A DNA stretch of 64,000 nucleotides from Brevundimonas lenta (GCF_014196335.1 NZ_JACIDM010000003.1:310001-374000), one strand, 5' to 3'. Shown: positions 9,066 to 17,604, counted from the first letter of the stretch. The notes: generated from the sequence alone by a model not told the origin. Numbers and translations are program-made.

Positions 9066-9151
9066 ATGCTCCCTCCCATGGGCATATACGAACGCCGGGG
9101 TAGCCCCGGTCTATATGTTTTTGCGGTTCGACGTCGTTGGCCGCCCCGGTT

Positions 9152-9165
9152 TGACACCGGTGTCA
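9152..9165. promoter_or_regulatory. Palindromic operator 1 (perfect TGACACCGGTGTCA), proposed LacI-family site
   Basis: A perfect 14-base palindrome in the divergent region between the TonB receptor and pectate lyase. Preceded by T it makes TTGACA (9151-9156), a consensus -35 box, with CGCAAT at 17 bases spacing as a possible -10 for the rightward gene. A bound repressor would cover the -35. Three relatives of the motif precede other genes of this regulon at 9186, 12216 and 15199. Confidence 0.8.
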
Positions 9166-9185
9166 TGATCGTGCGCAATGCGCTC

Positions 9186-9199
9186 TGACACCGGTATCA
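9186..9199. promoter_or_regulatory. Palindromic operator 2 (TGACACCGGTATCA)
   Basis: The site differs from operator 1 by one base. Its centre is 34 bp from that of operator 1. Between the two lies GCGCAATGCGC (9173-9183), itself nearly palindromic, so the whole control region is almost symmetric. It sits 17 bases before the chosen pectate lyase start codon and inside the presumed leader of both divergent genes. Confidence 0.75.
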
Positions 9200-9216
9200 A
9201 TCGAGAGCCTAAACTG

Positions 9217-10596
9217 ATGACGAACGGTTTCGCAAGGCTGGTTCGACACAAAGCCGTCACAACCGCCGCCATAACGACGCTCGCCGTGTCGCTTGGAGCA
9301 CACCCGGCCGTTGCGGAGCCCGCAACAGGGGAAATTGTCGCCTTTCCGGGCGCCGAGGGCGCCGGCCGATTCGCGATCGGCGGCCGCGGCGGACAGGTGC
9401 TGCGGGTCACGAATCTGGACGACAGTGGTCCCGGCAGCCTGCGCGCCGCCGTCGAAGCGGACGGACCGCGGACGATCGTCTTCGACATCGGCGGCACGAT
9501 CCGGCTGGCCTCGCCGCTGCGCATCCGCCGCGGCCGCGTCACCATCGCCGGCCAGACGGCGCCCGGCGGCGGCATCACCCTGCGCGACCAGCCACTGATC
9601 ATCGCCACCGACGACGTAGTGGTCCGCCACATCCGCTCGCGCCTGGGCGACGAGAGCGGGATCGAGGCCGACGCCGTGTCTATCGAGCGCGGACGCCGCA
9701 TCATTCTGGACCACATCTCGGCCTCATGGTCGGTGGACGAGACCCTGTCGGTCGGCAGCCGCTACGATCCGCCGGAGCGGGGCATCTATGACGTCACCGT
9801 GCAGTGGTCGCTGATCGCCGAGTCGCTGAACGCCTCGGGTCACGCCAAGGGCGACCACGGCTACGGCTCGCTGGTTCGCGGCGGCCACGGCGCGCGCATG
9901 ACCTTCCACCACAATCTGTGGGCCTCGCACCGGGCGCGCATGCCGCGGCCGGGCAACTACAATCCGCCCTCGATCGATCCGGAAGGACCGCGCTTCGAGT
10001 TCCGTTCGAACGTCTTCTACAACTGGGGCGGCGGGCATTCGGGCTACAACGCCGACACCGACAGCGTGTCGGCCTACGCCTTCATCGGCAACAGCTACAT
10101 TCCGGGGCCCGACTCGGAAGGACGCTGGGCGTTCGAGGAATCCGATCCGCTGGCGCGGGCCTGGTTCGAGGGCAACGCCATGGACGGCGTGGTTCCGGGC
10201 GACCCGTGGAGTCTGGTGAAGGACAGCGACCGCCCGGACTACCGACTGACCGCGCGACCGGACTGGGCGGAGTCGGCGAGAGAACCCGCGACCGGATCCT
10301 TGCCGCTCGTTCTGGACAGGGCCGGCGCGGGGCCGGTGCGCGACGCGGCCGACCAGCGGATCGTGGACGGCGTGCGATCCCGCGAGGACCGCATCATCGA
10401 CAGCCAGGCCCAGGTGGGCGGCTGGCCGCAACTGGACGCGGGCACGCCGTGGACGGACTCCGACGGCGACGGCATGCCGGATGCGTGGGAACGCGAGCAC
10501 GGCCTGAACCCGGCGGACGCGGCGGATGGTCCCGCTGACACGAACGGCGACGGCTGGACCAACCTCGAAGACTGGCTGAACAGCCTGGCGGGCTAG
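9217..10596 (+). CDS. Secreted pectate lyase, PL1-like right-handed beta-helix, with C-terminal calcium-binding-type tail
   Basis: A 459-residue exported enzyme predicted to cleave polygalacturonate by beta-elimination. An N-terminal signal (TTAAITTLAVSLGAHPAVA) precedes GEIVAFPGAEGAGRFAIGGRGG, a typical start of pectate lyase repeats. Next come FDIGGTIRL, RVTIAGQTAPGGGITL, VVVRHIRSRLGD and the catalytic-region text IILDHISASWSVDETLSVG. The C-terminus has two Asp-rich calcium-type loops (DSDGDGMPDAWE and DTNGDGWTNLEDW). The ATG at 9217 is chosen because an in-frame upstream codon at 9178 would place operator 2 inside the coding region. The stop TAG overlaps the kduD stop on the other strand. 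Confidence 0.87.
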   Translation: MTNGFARLVRHKAVTTAAITTLAVSLGAHPAVAEPATGEIVAFPGAEGAGRFAIGGRGGQVLRVTNLDDSGPGSLRAAVEADGPRTIVFDIGGTIRLASPLRIRRGRVTIAGQTAPGGGITLRDQPLIIATDDVVVRHIRSRLGDESGIEADAVSIERGRRIILDHISASWSVDETLSVGSRYDPPERGIYDVTVQWSLIAESLNASGHAKGDHGYGSLVRGGHGARMTFHHNLWASHRARMPRPGNYNPPSIDPEGPRFEFRSNVFYNWGGGHSGYNADTDSVSAYAFIGNSYIPGPDSEGRWAFEESDPLARAWFEGNAMDGVVPGDPWSLVKDSDRPDYRLTARPDWAESAREPATGSLPLVLDRAGAGPVRDAADQRIVDGVRSREDRIIDSQAQVGGWPQLDAGTPWTDSDGDGMPDAWEREHGLNPADAADGPADTNGDGWTNLEDWLNSLAG

Positions 10597-11348
10597 CGCG
10601 CCAGCCAGCCTCCGTCGACGGCCAGAACCGTGCCGTGGACATAGGCGGCCGCGTCGGACGCCAGGAACACCGCAGCGCCGCTGAGGTCCGACGGATCGCC
10701 CCAACGCCCGGCCGGGATGCGGGCGAGGATGTCGCGGTTGCGGCTTTCGTCGGCGCGCAGGGCCTCGGTGTTGTTGGTCGAGAAATAGCCCGGCGCGATG
10801 CCGTTGACGTTGATGCCCTTCGCCGCCCACTCGCACGCCAGCAGACGGGTCAGCCCGGCCAGGCCGCTCTTGGACGCGGTGTAGGACGGCACGCGGATGC
10901 CGCCCTGGAAGCTGAGCATCGAACAGATGTTGATGATCTTGCCGCCGCGGTTCGCGCCGACCCAGGTCCGCGCCACCGCCTGCGAGAGGAAGAAGGCCGA
11001 CTTCAGATTGGTGTCCATCACCGCGTCCCAGTCCTCTTCCGTGAAGTCGAGGCTGTCGTTGCGGCGGATGATGCCCGCGTTGTTGACGAGGATGTCGATG
11101 GCGCTGGCGGCCTCCACGGCCTGGGCGACCACGCCGGCGATCGGCGCGGTCGAGGACAGGTCCGCGGAAATCGCGTGCAGCTTGCGCCCGGCGGCCTCGA
11201 CCATCGTGGCGGTCTCGGTCGGAGCCGAGCGGCCGACGGCGACGATGTCGGCCCCGGCTTCGGCCAGGCCGACGGCGATGGCCTGGCCCAGACCGGTGTT
11301 GGCGCCGGTGACGAGCGCGGTGCGGCCGCTGAGGTCGAACGGGCTCAT
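10593..11348 (-). CDS. kduD: 2-dehydro-3-deoxy-D-gluconate 5-dehydrogenase KduD (SDR family)
   Basis: A 251-residue short-chain dehydrogenase interconverting 2,5-diketo-3-deoxygluconate and 2-keto-3-deoxygluconate in uronate catabolism. Visible features are TGANTGLGQ as cofactor loop, NNAGIIRR, the family-specific [18 protein letters not shown] and the catalytic Tyr/Lys of YTASKSG. The [12 protein letters not shown] text and the neighbouring kduI separate KduD from other SDRs. The start ATG (11346-11348) overlaps the kduI stop as ATGA, so the two are coupled. Reading further upstream in this frame would run into kduI. Its stop shares the CTAG sequence with the convergent pectate lyase. Confidence 0.9.
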   Translation of the reverse strand: MSPFDLSGRTALVTGANTGLGQAIAVGLAEAGADIVAVGRSAPTETATMVEAAGRKLHAISADLSSTAPIAGVVAQAVEAASAIDILVNNAGIIRRNDSLDFTEEDWDAVMDTNLKSAFFLSQAVARTWVGANRGGKIINICSMLSFQGGIRVPSYTASKSGLAGLTRLLACEWAAKGINVNGIAPGYFSTNNTEALRADESRNRDILARIPAGRWGDPSDLSGAAVFLASDAAAYVHGTVLAVDGGWLAR

Positions 11349-12178
11349 TTCAGCTGGCAGATGTCGAGGACGTTCATGTCCGTGTAGTCGAGGTTCTCGC
11401 CGCCCATCGCCCAGATGAAGGTGTAGTTCGACGTGCCCGAGCCCATGTGGATCGACCACGGCGGCGACACCACGGCCTCGCCGTCGGCGACGACGATGTG
11501 ACGCTGAGCATCCGGCTCGCCCATGAAGTGGAAGACCCGGTCGTTGGCCGACAGGCCGAAGTAGAAATAGACCTCCGAGCGACGGTCATGCAGGTGCGGC
11601 GGCATGGTGTTCCAGACGCTGCCCGTCTTCAGGATCGTCAGGCCCAGCAGCAGCTGGCAGGACTTGCAGGTCGCCGGCACGATGTACTGGTAGATGGTCC
11701 GCTCGTTCGACGTCTCCAGCGAACCGCGCTCCAGCGGCACGGCCTGGCTGAGCGAGATGTGTTTGGTCTCGTAACGGACGTGGGCCGGGGTCGAGGCCAG
11801 GTAGTAGCGGGTGTCGCCGGCGAAACTCACATCCTTGGAGCCCATGGCGATGTAGAGGCCGTCGTTCGGCTCAAGCGTATAGGCCTCGCCGTCCACGGTG
11901 ACCGTCCCGGTCACGCCGCCGACGTTGACCACGCCCAGCTCGCGCCGCTCCAGGAACGGATGACCGGCGGCCGAGGCCGGCTCGGTCTGGTCGGGCAGAC
12001 GCACCGTCTTGCCGCCCGGCTCCACGCCGCCGACCACGAAGCGTTCGTAGTGGGTGTAGTTCAGGCGGATGTCGCCCGAAGCGAACAGACCGTCGATCAG
12101 ATAGCGCTCGCGCAACTGGTCGTTGGTGACCCCGTCCATCATGTCCGGATGGGTTGCGTGATAGGTCTTGCAGTACAT
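11345..12178 (-). CDS. kduI: 5-keto-4-deoxyuronate isomerase KduI
   Basis: A 277-residue cupin, the usual length for KduI, which converts 4-deoxy-L-threo-5-hexosulose uronate, the spontaneous product of unsaturated galacturonate, to 2,5-diketo-3-deoxygluconate. The zinc-binding pattern is seen in [18 protein letters not shown] (HxH followed by Glu). The N-terminus has [20 protein letters not shown] and the C-terminus [28 protein letters not shown], all characteristic. ATG at 12178 is chosen because GAGGTGAG lies a few bases upstream; an in-frame GTG at 12187 falls inside that ribosome site. Operator 3 lies 38 bases upstream of the start. Confidence 0.94.
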   Translation of the reverse strand: MYCKTYHATHPDMMDGVTNDQLRERYLIDGLFASGDIRLNYTHYERFVVGGVEPGGKTVRLPDQTEPASAAGHPFLERRELGVVNVGGVTGTVTVDGEAYTLEPNDGLYIAMGSKDVSFAGDTRYYLASTPAHVRYETKHISLSQAVPLERGSLETSNERTIYQYIVPATCKSCQLLLGLTILKTGSVWNTMPPHLHDRRSEVYFYFGLSANDRVFHFMGEPDAQRHIVVADGEAVVSPPWSIHMGSGTSNYTFIWAMGGENLDYTDMNVLDICQLK

Positions 12179-12215
12179 TGAACTCACCTCATTCCGGACC
12201 GGAAACCGTCGCCTT

Positions 12216-12229
12216 GGTAACCGGTGTCA
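12216..12229 (-). promoter_or_regulatory. Operator 3 upstream of kduI-kduD (TGACACCGGTTACC on the minus strand)
   Basis: Left half and core match the perfect operator at 9152; the right half is degenerate in the same way as the site at 15199 (TGACACCGGTTTCC). It lies 38-51 bases upstream of the kduI start, in a promoter position. It would place kduI-kduD under the same repressor as the lyases and receptor. Confidence 0.65.
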
Positions 12230-12255
12230 TAGATCCTAGCAAGGCGCTGCGAAGG

Positions 12256-12594
12256 TCAACTTGTTCTTCTACCACGCCTGGCGAAGGCGGCCCGCAGCCC
12301 AAGCCCCAGAGCCGCCCCAACCGATCCTGCGACAAACCACGAGCAGCTCAGCAAACCGACCACCATTAGCAACCCCGCCCAGAACACGAACCTGAATTCC
12401 GAGGATGCGGGCCCGCCTGACATCAATGCCGAAACGACCAGACCAGCCCAAATAAGAAGGGCGAGAGGCACGCCTGCCATCAGGCTTACGAGAGCGCCCC
12501 TGACCGACCAGCGCGCCGAAGTCCCAATGCAAGTCACGACCGCGAGCAGCGCCCACCAGGCCAGCGGATCCCCGGATGCCAGCACATCGCCCAC
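12256..12594 (-). CDS. Small hydrophobic membrane protein of unknown function
   Basis: An open frame of 112 codons starts at GTG 12594 six bases after the lacI stop, with AGGGATAGGGG just before it as a possible ribosome site. Hydrophobic stretches suggest three or four helices: WWALLAVVTCIGTSA, GVPLALLIWAGLVVSALM, and FVFWAGLLMVVGLLSCSWFVA running into GSVGAALGLGL. The tail RAAFARRGRRTS is basic, as expected for an inside end. I recognise no family. Its position suggests co-transcription with the repressor. It is short, and its codon choice is less GC3-biased than its neighbours, so it could be a recent or spurious frame. Confidence 0.5.
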   Translation of the reverse strand: MGDVLASGDPLAWWALLAVVTCIGTSARWSVRGALVSLMAGVPLALLIWAGLVVSALMSGGPASSEFRFVFWAGLLMVVGLLSCSWFVAGSVGAALGLGLRAAFARRGRRTS

Positions 12595-12600
12595 TTGCCC

Positions 12601-13644
12601 CTATCCCTTTGGCGCGGCCGTCGAATCGCGCACGACCAGCGACGGATCGACCTCGGGCTGAACCAGGGTCGCCGGGTCCAGTCCGCGGCTGCGGGCGGTC
12701 AGTTTCTCGGCCGCCATCCGGCCCATGTCGCGGATCGGCAGGCGGACCGTGGTCAGGTTCGGCCAGACGCGCGAGGCCATCGGCAGGTCGTCGAAGCCGA
12801 CGATGGACAGGTCGCCCGGCACGTCCAGGCCGGCGTCGCGCGCGGCCTTCATGACGCCGATCGCCATTTCGTCGTTGCCGGCGAAGATGGCCGTCGGCGG
12901 CTCCTTCATCGCCAGCAGACTCTGCGCCGCCTCGACACCGGACTCGAAGGTGTAGGCCCCCTGCCGGATGTAGGCGTCGTCCAGCGACAGGCCGTGCTCG
13001 GCCAGGCCTTCACGGAAGCCCCTGCCCCGCTCGTGCGACGACCGGAAATAGTCGGGGCCTGAGATGAAGGCGACGCGACGGTGGCCCAACTCGGCCAGGT
13101 GCCGCGCCGCTTGGGCCGCCCCACGGCTGTCGTGGGTGACCACCATGCATTCCGGGCCGTCCAGCGAGACGGAGGCGATCCGCACATAGGGGCAGTCGGC
13201 TTCCTTCAGGATGGCGATGACGCGGTCGTCTTCGGACACCGAGGGCGGCATGACCACGCCGAACAGCTTCTGGCGCACGACGAAGCCGCGCACCTGATCG
13301 AGGAAGGTCTCGGACGCGCGGTTGCAGGGATGGACGACCAGCTCGAGGCCGGATCCGCGCACGCCGTCCAGCACGCCCTGCTGCATGTTCACGACGTAGT
13401 TCGGGCTGGGGTTGTCGTAGATCATCCCGACCAGGAACGAGCGCCGAAAGGCCAGACCGCGCGCCTGCGGGTCAGGGGTGAAACCATGCTCGGCGATCAC
13501 CGCCTCGACCCGCTTGCGCGTCTCCTCCTTCACGAAGGGGGAGTTGTTGATGACCCGCGACACGGTCTTCTTCGACACCTCCGCCAGACGGGCGATGTCG
13601 TTGATGGTGGCGGGCTTGCCGCCGGGCCGTCGGGTCTCGTTCAC
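12601..13644 (-). CDS. LacI-family transcriptional repressor of the pectin regulon
   Basis: A 347-residue regulator. The N-terminal helix-turn-helix is TINDIARLAEVSKKTVSRVI followed by the hinge helix region KRVEAVIAEHGFTPDPQARGL. The rest is a periplasmic-binding-protein-like effector domain (FLVGMIYDNPSPNYVVNM, HDSRGAAQAARHLAELGHRRVAFISG, IFAGNDEMAIGVMKAARDAG, SIVGFDDLPMASRVWPNLTTV). It is surrounded by pectin genes, and LacI proteins bind CG-centred palindromes, so it is the natural reader of the four TGACACCGG sites. Its inducer is probably a uronate intermediate. The start is GTG 13644. Binding and effector are inferred from position, not from sequence. Confidence 0.92.
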   Translation of the reverse strand: MNETRRPGGKPATINDIARLAEVSKKTVSRVINNSPFVKEETRKRVEAVIAEHGFTPDPQARGLAFRRSFLVGMIYDNPSPNYVVNMQQGVLDGVRGSGLELVVHPCNRASETFLDQVRGFVVRQKLFGVVMPPSVSEDDRVIAILKEADCPYVRIASVSLDGPECMVVTHDSRGAAQAARHLAELGHRRVAFISGPDYFRSSHERGRGFREGLAEHGLSLDDAYIRQGAYTFESGVEAAQSLLAMKEPPTAIFAGNDEMAIGVMKAARDAGLDVPGDLSIVGFDDLPMASRVWPNLTTVRLPIRDMGRMAAEKLTARSRGLDPATLVQPEVDPSLVVRDSTAAPKG

Positions 13645-13669
13645 GCGAAGATTCTCTCTGGTCGAACAC

Positions 13670-13682
13670 TGTCCTTAGGACA
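13670..13682. promoter_or_regulatory. Inverted repeat in the lacI promoter region (TGTCC-TTA-GGACA)
   Basis: A perfect 5+5 inverted repeat with a three-base spacer lies 26-38 bases upstream of the lacI start codon. It differs from the TGACACCGGTGTCA motif, so if it is a site it may be read by another regulator or be a weak autoregulatory site. Nothing else in the 82 bases between lacI and the lyase stop stands out. Confidence 0.35.
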
Positions 13683-13726
13683 AAAACTCCAGCTTGTGCA
13701 TACCTTTGCGCTCGCCTTATCGATGA

Positions 13727-15121
13727 TCAGGTACCCCGGCGATGCGCCGGGCGGTCCAGAACCTCGTCCCGCAGCGGCGTCATGAAGCGCAGGTCCCAGT
13801 CGTCGGGATTGAAGGCCTTGCGCGTCGGCTCGCCGACGGCCGGATAGCCGCCGACCTCGCGCTCGTTGTCGATGATCTCGCCACGGCCTTCCGCGACCTC
13901 GGCGATCAGCAGGACATCGCGCATGTCGCGATCCCACGGACGGGCGCCGGCCTGCGACAGCACCGAGACCTGGACCTGCTCCGCCGGGATCGGCGTCAGG
14001 CCTTCCCACCAGACCGGCGGGCTCCGGGTCTCGATGATCCGGGCCGGCGCGGTGGTGTAGCGACCGAACATGCGGATCGGATCGCCGACCTGGTCCACGG
14101 CGATATTGTCGCGGCCGTAGAACTGCAGATCGCCGGCGCCGCCGATCATCAGGAAGGCCAGATGGTCGCTCGGGGTCGACGGACCGGCGCGCAGGACGTT
14201 GCCGATCGCGGTCATCTTGCCGACTTCGTAGGGGTGGTTCAGCCACTCCTCGGGCGCGAGGTTGTAGTGGATGGCGCGCGGGCCCGGATTGTAGATCAGG
14301 TTGTTGACGATCACGCCGTGGACGCCGCCCTTGAACAGCGGGCTGCGCTCGTAGTTGTGGGCGTACAGATTGCCGACGATCAGCAGGCCGCTGACGTTGT
14401 CGTGGATCAGCGACCCTTTCGAATGCTCGCCCTTCGAGTGGCTGGAATAGGCCAGGCTCTCGGCGATGACGTTGTTCGAGAAGGTGATGTTGTGGCTGGT
14501 GCCGGCGCGCCATTCCTCGGGCGTCGAACCGGTGAAGCGCGGGCCCGAGGCGGACAGGTTCTCGTCGGTGCCCCATTCCAGGCTGCAGTGGTCGACGATG
14601 ACGTTGTAGGCGGACTGGGTGGAGATGCTGTCCTCGTCCCAGCCGCTCATCCACTCCTGCCCGGCCGAGCCGGGGCGGATGCGGATGTGCTGCACCACGA
14701 CGTCGTGGCCGCCGATGTCCATGCCGCCGCGGATCAGGGTGATGCCCGGCGACGGCGCCGTCTGGCCGGCGATGGTGATGTAGGGGTTGGTGAGCTTCAG
14801 TGTCTTGCGGTTCAGATCGATCACGCCGCCGACCTCGAACACCACGATGCGCGGGCCCTCGGCCTCGATCGCCTCGCGCAGGGAGCCCGGCCCCTCGCTG
14901 TCCAGATTGGTCACGCGGATGATGCGTCCGCCGCGGCCGCCCGGTGTCTGCGAGGCCCAGCCCAGGGCGCCCGGGAAGGCGGCCAGGGGGGCCTCCGCCT
15001 GGGCCGCCGCGGGCTCAGGCTTCGAACGCAGCCAGTCGAACATCTGCGCCGAGGCGACGCCGGGCAGACCGGTGGTGAGGGCGAGGGCGAGAACGCCGGC
15101 GAGAAGGCGCGCAGGGGTCAT
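13727..15121 (-). CDS. Second secreted pectate lyase, PL1-like beta-helix
   Basis: A 464-residue exported protein. The signal peptide ARLLAGVLALALTTGLPGVASAQ is clear. The mature part starts with AAFPGALGWASQTPGGRGG and has IIRVTNLDSEGPGSLREAIE, VVFEVGGVIDL, YITIAGQTAPSPGITLIRGG, VVVQHIRIRPGS and VIVDHCSLEWGTDENLS, the usual order of a PL1-type parallel beta-helix. It lacks the Asp-rich tail of the first lyase, which suggests a different substrate range. It begins 127 bases from the divergent hydratase gene, with operator 4 between them. The third base of its start lies at 15119. Confidence 0.87.
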   Translation of the reverse strand: MTPARLLAGVLALALTTGLPGVASAQMFDWLRSKPEPAAAQAEAPLAAFPGALGWASQTPGGRGGRIIRVTNLDSEGPGSLREAIEAEGPRIVVFEVGGVIDLNRKTLKLTNPYITIAGQTAPSPGITLIRGGMDIGGHDVVVQHIRIRPGSAGQEWMSGWDEDSISTQSAYNVIVDHCSLEWGTDENLSASGPRFTGSTPEEWRAGTSHNITFSNNVIAESLAYSSHSKGEHSKGSLIHDNVSGLLIVGNLYAHNYERSPLFKGGVHGVIVNNLIYNPGPRAIHYNLAPEEWLNHPYEVGKMTAIGNVLRAGPSTPSDHLAFLMIGGAGDLQFYGRDNIAVDQVGDPIRMFGRYTTAPARIIETRSPPVWWEGLTPIPAEQVQVSVLSQAGARPWDRDMRDVLLIAEVAEGRGEIIDNEREVGGYPAVGEPTRKAFNPDDWDLRFMTPLRDEVLDRPAHRRGT

Positions 15122-15197
15122 GTTTCCATCCTATCCGTCGTCGCTGTTCGCCGCGACGTTGTCGAAGGAGCGCAGAACGGCTCTCTCGGGATTCAAA

Positions 15198-15226
15198 TTG
15201 ACACCGGTTTCCGTCCCGCGCAATGT
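15198..15226 (+). promoter_or_regulatory. Promoter with overlapping operator 4 (TGACACCGGTTTCC) for the hydratase-TRAP-kdgK operon
   Basis: TTGACA at 15198-15203 is a consensus -35 and overlaps the operator at 15199-15212. CAATGT follows at a 17-base spacing. The layout copies that at 9151-9179, where TTGACACCGG is also followed 17 bases later by a CAAT-containing -10. A repressor bound here would block polymerase at the -35 of the long rightward operon, and may also affect the divergent lyase. Confidence 0.65.
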
Positions 15227-15248
15227 CCGATCAATAACGGGAGGCGGC

Positions 15249-16061
15249 GTGAGCCACGCACAAGACAATTCAAACGGTTCGCCGATCGCGCGCGCCTTTA
15301 CGGAGGCTCGCCGGGCCGGTCGCGCGACGCCGACCTATCCGGGCCAGGAGCCGAAAACCCTGGCGGCCGCCTATGAGATTCAGGACGACGCCATCGCCCT
15401 GTGGCCGGACCGCGTGGCGGGCTGGAAACTGGGCCGCATCAACGCCCCGCACGACGCCAATTTCGGCGCCGGACGCCTGGCGGGACCGATCTTCTCGCGC
15501 AACGTCTGGCTGGCCGGCGAGGCCCCGGTTCGTTTCGGCGTCATCCCTGGCGGATTCGCCGCGGTCGAGGCCGAATACGTACTCGAGTTGGGCGAGACTG
15601 CACCGGATCGCGACGGCTGGACGGCCGAAACCGTGGCCCCGCTGGTCGAGCGCGTCTTCATCGGCGTCGAGATCGCCGGCAGCCCCTTCGCCGGCATCAA
15701 TAACCACGGCCCGGCGGTCACCGCCTCGGACTTCGGCAACAACGCCGGACTGATTCTCGGCCGCGAGGTCGCCAGCTGGCGTGAGCGCCTGTCGGGCCTG
15801 ACGTGCTCGATGACCATCGACGGGGCCGTAATCGGCCGCGGCGGCGCCGCGCTGATTCCGGGCGGTCCGCTGGACTCGCTGGCCTTCCTGCTGAACCTGC
15901 TGCACCAGCGGGGGCGGCGGCTGGAAGCGGGTCAATTGATCTCGACGGGCGCCGCCACCGGCGTGCACGATATCGTCGCGGGCCAGTCGGCCATCGCCGA
16001 CTTCGGTCCCGACGGCTCCATCGCCTGCGTGGCCGTGCCCGCCAACGGAGCGAACGGATGA
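15249..16061 (+). CDS. Fumarylacetoacetase-fold hydratase/hydrolase (2-keto-4-pentenoate hydratase-like)
   Basis: A 270-residue enzyme of the FAH superfamily, which acts on 2-oxo acids with a divalent metal. Supporting text: AYEIQDDAIAL, GWKLGRI, AVEAEYVLELG near residue 100 (the metal-binding acidic motif of the fold), VFIGVEIAGSPFAG, and ISTGAATGVHDIVAGQSAIADF at the end, as in MhpD-type hydratases. GTG 15249 is the start because ACGGGAGG lies directly before it. It is the first gene of the TRAP-kdgK operon, with an ATGA overlap to dctP. The natural substrate is unknown; a keto-deoxy sugar acid from uronate breakdown is the contextual guess. Confidence 0.78.
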   Translation: MSHAQDNSNGSPIARAFTEARRAGRATPTYPGQEPKTLAAAYEIQDDAIALWPDRVAGWKLGRINAPHDANFGAGRLAGPIFSRNVWLAGEAPVRFGVIPGGFAAVEAEYVLELGETAPDRDGWTAETVAPLVERVFIGVEIAGSPFAGINNHGPAVTASDFGNNAGLILGREVASWRERLSGLTCSMTIDGAVIGRGGAALIPGGPLDSLAFLLNLLHQRGRRLEAGQLISTGAATGVHDIVAGQSAIADFGPDGSIACVAVPANGANG

Positions 16062-17050
16062 GCCTGACCCGACGCACCCTGGCGCTGGCCGGCGTGGCCG
16101 GACTGGGTCTCGCGGGCTGCACGCCGCGGCCCGCCGCCAACGGCCAGACGGTGCTGAGCGCCGTCGACGTCCATCCCGCCGACTATCCGACCGTCACCGC
16201 CGTCAAGTGGATGGGCGAGGAGCTGGGTCGCCTGACCAACGGCCGCATCGGCATCCGCCAGTTCCCGGCGGGACAGCTGGGCACCGAGGACGACTCGATC
16301 GGCCTGACCCGCTTCCAGGCGGTGGACATCTGCCGCGTCGCCGTGGCCGCGCTGAACAACGCCTTCCCGGAAACCCGCCTGCTGGCCCTGCCCTATGTCT
16401 ATCGCGATGTGGCGCACGTTCGCGCCGTGGTCGACGGCAAGATCGGCACCGAACTGCTGAACGTGTTCGAGGGGCGCGGCCTGATCGGTCTGGCCTATTA
16501 CGACGCCGCGCCGCGCTCCTTCTACAATGTGCGTCATCCGGTCACCGAGCCGGGCCAGATGCGTGGGCTGAAGATGCGGTCGCCGCAGTCGGACATCTTC
16601 CTCGACTCGATCCGGGCCATGGGCGCCAATCCGACGCCGTTGACCTTCGGGGCGGTGTTCTCGTCGCTGCAGACGCACCTGATCGACGGGGCCGAGAACA
16701 ACTGGCCCAGTTACCAATCGAGCCGCCAGTTCGAGGTCGCCCGATACTGGAGCGAGACCCAACACTCGTTCTCGCCGGACGCCCTGCTGATGTCGAAGGC
16801 CGCCTTCGATCGCATGACCCCGGCGGACCAGGAGATGATCCGCGACGTCGCCCGCCGGTCGGTGCAGGTCATGCGCGCCGAGTGGGACAAGCGCGAGGCC
16901 AGGGCCCGAGAGACCGTCATCGCCGCCGGCGTGCAGGTGTCGGAGGTCGACAAGGCCGCCTTCGCCGCCACCGTCCGCCCGGTGCTGGACAAGTATCTGG
17001 CCGAGCCGCGCCTGCGCGCGCTCCACGAACGTATCGCAGCAGTCGCCTGA
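16058..17050 (+). CDS. dctP: TRAP transporter solute-binding protein, DctP/TeaA type, lipid-anchored
   Basis: A 330-residue periplasmic receptor for a TRAP system. The N-terminus has a twin-Arg-like start and a lipobox (GLGLAGC), so it is probably tethered to a membrane instead of being free. The DctP fold is seen in GRIGIRQFPAGQLGTEDDSI, ALNNAFPETRLLALPYVYRD, YDAAPRSFYNVRHPVTEP, MRGLKMRSPQSDIF and FSSLQTHLIDGAENNWPSY. In this family a conserved Arg near the RSP segment binds the carboxylate. Co-transcription with uronate genes suggests a uronate or unsaturated oligogalacturonate as ligand. Confidence 0.9.
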   Translation: MSLTRRTLALAGVAGLGLAGCTPRPAANGQTVLSAVDVHPADYPTVTAVKWMGEELGRLTNGRIGIRQFPAGQLGTEDDSIGLTRFQAVDICRVAVAALNNAFPETRLLALPYVYRDVAHVRAVVDGKIGTELLNVFEGRGLIGLAYYDAAPRSFYNVRHPVTEPGQMRGLKMRSPQSDIFLDSIRAMGANPTPLTFGAVFSSLQTHLIDGAENNWPSYQSSRQFEVARYWSETQHSFSPDALLMSKAAFDRMTPADQEMIRDVARRSVQVMRAEWDKREARARETVIAAGVQVSEVDKAAFAATVRPVLDKYLAEPRLRALHERIAAVA

Positions 17051-17090
17051 ACGACCGCGCAAACCCAACGACGCTCAGGGAGGGCGTTGA

Positions 17091-17600
17091 ATGTCTGAAT
17101 CACGACGCGGCTTGACCCGCGCGCTTGACGGTCTGGCCGCCCTCGTCATGGGCCTGGCCGGCCTGGCGCTTGTCTCGATGGCTCTCATCCAGGCCTGGCA
17201 GGTGTTCGCCCGGTATGTGCTGAACGACAGCCCTGGCTGGACCGAGCCGCTGGCGCTGCTGCTGATGAGCTTCGCCGTCATGTTCGGGGCCTCGGTGGCC
17301 GTGCGGCGGGAAACGCATTTCTCGTTCCAGACCCTGCTGCACGCCCTGCCAAATGGTCTTCAGTGGCTGCTGAAGTCGGTGTCGCGCCTGATCGCGGCTG
17401 CGGCCGGCGGGTGTCTGATGACGTACGGCGGCACCCTGATGATCGACGACTGGTCGGTGAACATGGCGGGCGCACCCCTGCCGTCTGGCCTGAAGTTCGC
17501 CGGCCTGTGCGTCGGCGGCGGGCTGATCCTGCTGTTCGCGATCGAACGACTGCTGACCGGCGACTATCACGCGCCTGAAACGACCGAAGCCGGGGACTGA
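17091..17600 (+). CDS. dctQ: TRAP transporter small membrane subunit DctQ
   Basis: A 169-residue protein with four hydrophobic helices (ALVMGLAGLALVSMALIQAW, ALLLMSFAVMFGASVAV, LIAAAAGGCLMTYGGTLM, LCVGGGLILLFAIERLL), the normal DctQ plan. The WQVFARYVLNDSPGWTEPLA segment after helix 1 is a family hallmark. The ATG at 17091 follows AGGGAGG. A 40-base gap from dctP and a 4-base gap to dctM keep it in the operon. Confidence 0.9.
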   Translation: MSESRRGLTRALDGLAALVMGLAGLALVSMALIQAWQVFARYVLNDSPGWTEPLALLLMSFAVMFGASVAVRRETHFSFQTLLHALPNGLQWLLKSVSRLIAAAAGGCLMTYGGTLMIDDWSVNMAGAPLPSGLKFAGLCVGGGLILLFAIERLLTGDYHAPETTEAGD

Positions 17601-17604
17601 GGCC

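Noticed and set aside
6132..9188. A 1018-codon open frame on the plus strand opposite the TonB receptor
   Set aside because: It is the antisense shadow of a strongly conserved receptor gene; its product is Val/Gly/Arg/Asp-rich low-complexity text with no domain, as expected from GC-rich codon bias.
12930..12945. GACACCGG inside the lacI coding region
   Set aside because: Only the core matches, the arms do not, and it falls within conserved codons; taken as chance.
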